From an uncultured Caryophanales bacterium (GTDB lineage: Bacteria > Bacillota_I > Bacilli_A > RFN20 > CAG-826): a DNA stretch of 13,254 nucleotides. The notes below the pieces were generated by a model. It ran no database searches, was not told where the DNA came from, and was given only the letters and a program-made list of their open reading frames with translations. Made by a program: the position numbers and the translations under genes. Positions 13,096-13,254 of this stretch are shown here, piece after piece. The DNA is taken from NCBI GenBank assembly GCA_946410525.1, contig CAMKAQ010000007.1:1-13254 (forward strand). Direction: 5' to 3'. Position 1 is the stretch's first letter; every line of letters begins with the position of its first letter.

Positions 13096-13254
13096 ATGAA
13101 TGACTTCATCAAAGCGATGGAGAAGCTTCCTTTCATCGTCAAGCTTATTCTTTGCATTCCTGTTTTAGACATCATCTGGTCTATCTGGAAACTTTGCAAA
13201 GGTATCAAGTCTGGCAACATCGTCATGATCATCCTTGGCATCCTCACCATTATC
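13096..13254 (+). CDS. Small predicted membrane protein, N-terminal part (3' end outside window)
   Basis: 53 codons are visible from ATG 13096 to the window end with no stop. A short amphipathic start (MNDFIKAMEKLP) is followed by a hydrophobic segment (about 13-33, containing LILCIPVLDIIWSIW), a basic turn (KLCKGIKSGN), and a second hydrophobic segment (from about 41, IVMIILGILTII) that runs off the window. This suggests at least two membrane helices with the loop between them positive. GGAGG at 13080-13084 lies 11 bases upstream, somewhat far but the only candidate. It resembles short uncharacterised Firmicutes membrane proteins; I do not assign a family or function. It follows the rpoE terminator and so should have its own promoter, although 13034-13080 shows no convincing -35/-10 pair. 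Confidence 0.7.
   Translation, partial: MNDFIKAMEKLPFIVKLILCIPVLDIIWSIWKLCKGIKSGNIVMIILGILTII

Overview
The window is a compact bacterial segment with all twelve recognisable genes on the + strand, several stop/start overlaps, and no gene-free gap above about 160 bases. Gene content (YmdB, a RicA/YlbF-type domain, DUF951/YyzM, the RNA polymerase delta subunit RpoE, YchF, Firmicutes-type MiaB) points to a Bacillota lineage in or near Bacilli. By eye the GC content is moderate and codons ending in C (GCC, ATC, GTC, AAC) are favoured in the housekeeping genes. TGA is used as a stop (miaB, miaA, ychF, ispF) and Trp is TGG, so the Mycoplasma code does not apply. An uncultured Erysipelotrichales- or RF39-like relative is a guess, not something the sequence proves.

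Region 1 (1-4060) is a tightly packed RNA-processing and tRNA-modification operon: the 3' part of ymdB, miaB, miaA, tcdA and a DUF951 gene. Three of the five genes act on adenosine 37 of tRNA: MiaA and MiaB make ms2i6A, TcdA makes ct6A. The notable point is that MiaB carries a C-terminal RicA/YlbF-type helical domain. In Bacillus subtilis that domain is the separate gene ymcA (ricA), directly downstream of miaB, and belongs to the Ric complex that works with RNase Y. The region ends in a hairpin whose 3' arm also holds the Shine-Dalgarno sequence of the next gene.

Region 2 (4061-8880) encodes two overlapping ABC proteins, each an ATPase fused to a four-helix FtsX/MacB-like membrane domain. 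They probably form a heterodimeric mechanotransmission-type transporter. The second has a much larger extracytoplasmic domain with several cysteines. Substrate unknown.

Region 3 (8881-9222) is a small cold-shock protein gene with its own leader and a clear terminator.

Region 4 (9223-13033) is a housekeeping operon: ychF, ispF, argS, rpoE. It has a consensus TATAAT -10 box at the centre of a 17-bp palindrome and ends in a hairpin terminator. IspF belongs to the MEP isoprenoid pathway, which yields the DMAPP that MiaA consumes, so regions 1 and 4 are linked by metabolism. Region 5 is the start of a small predicted membrane protein cut off by the window end. No tRNA, rRNA, CRISPR array, insertion sequence or phage gene was seen.
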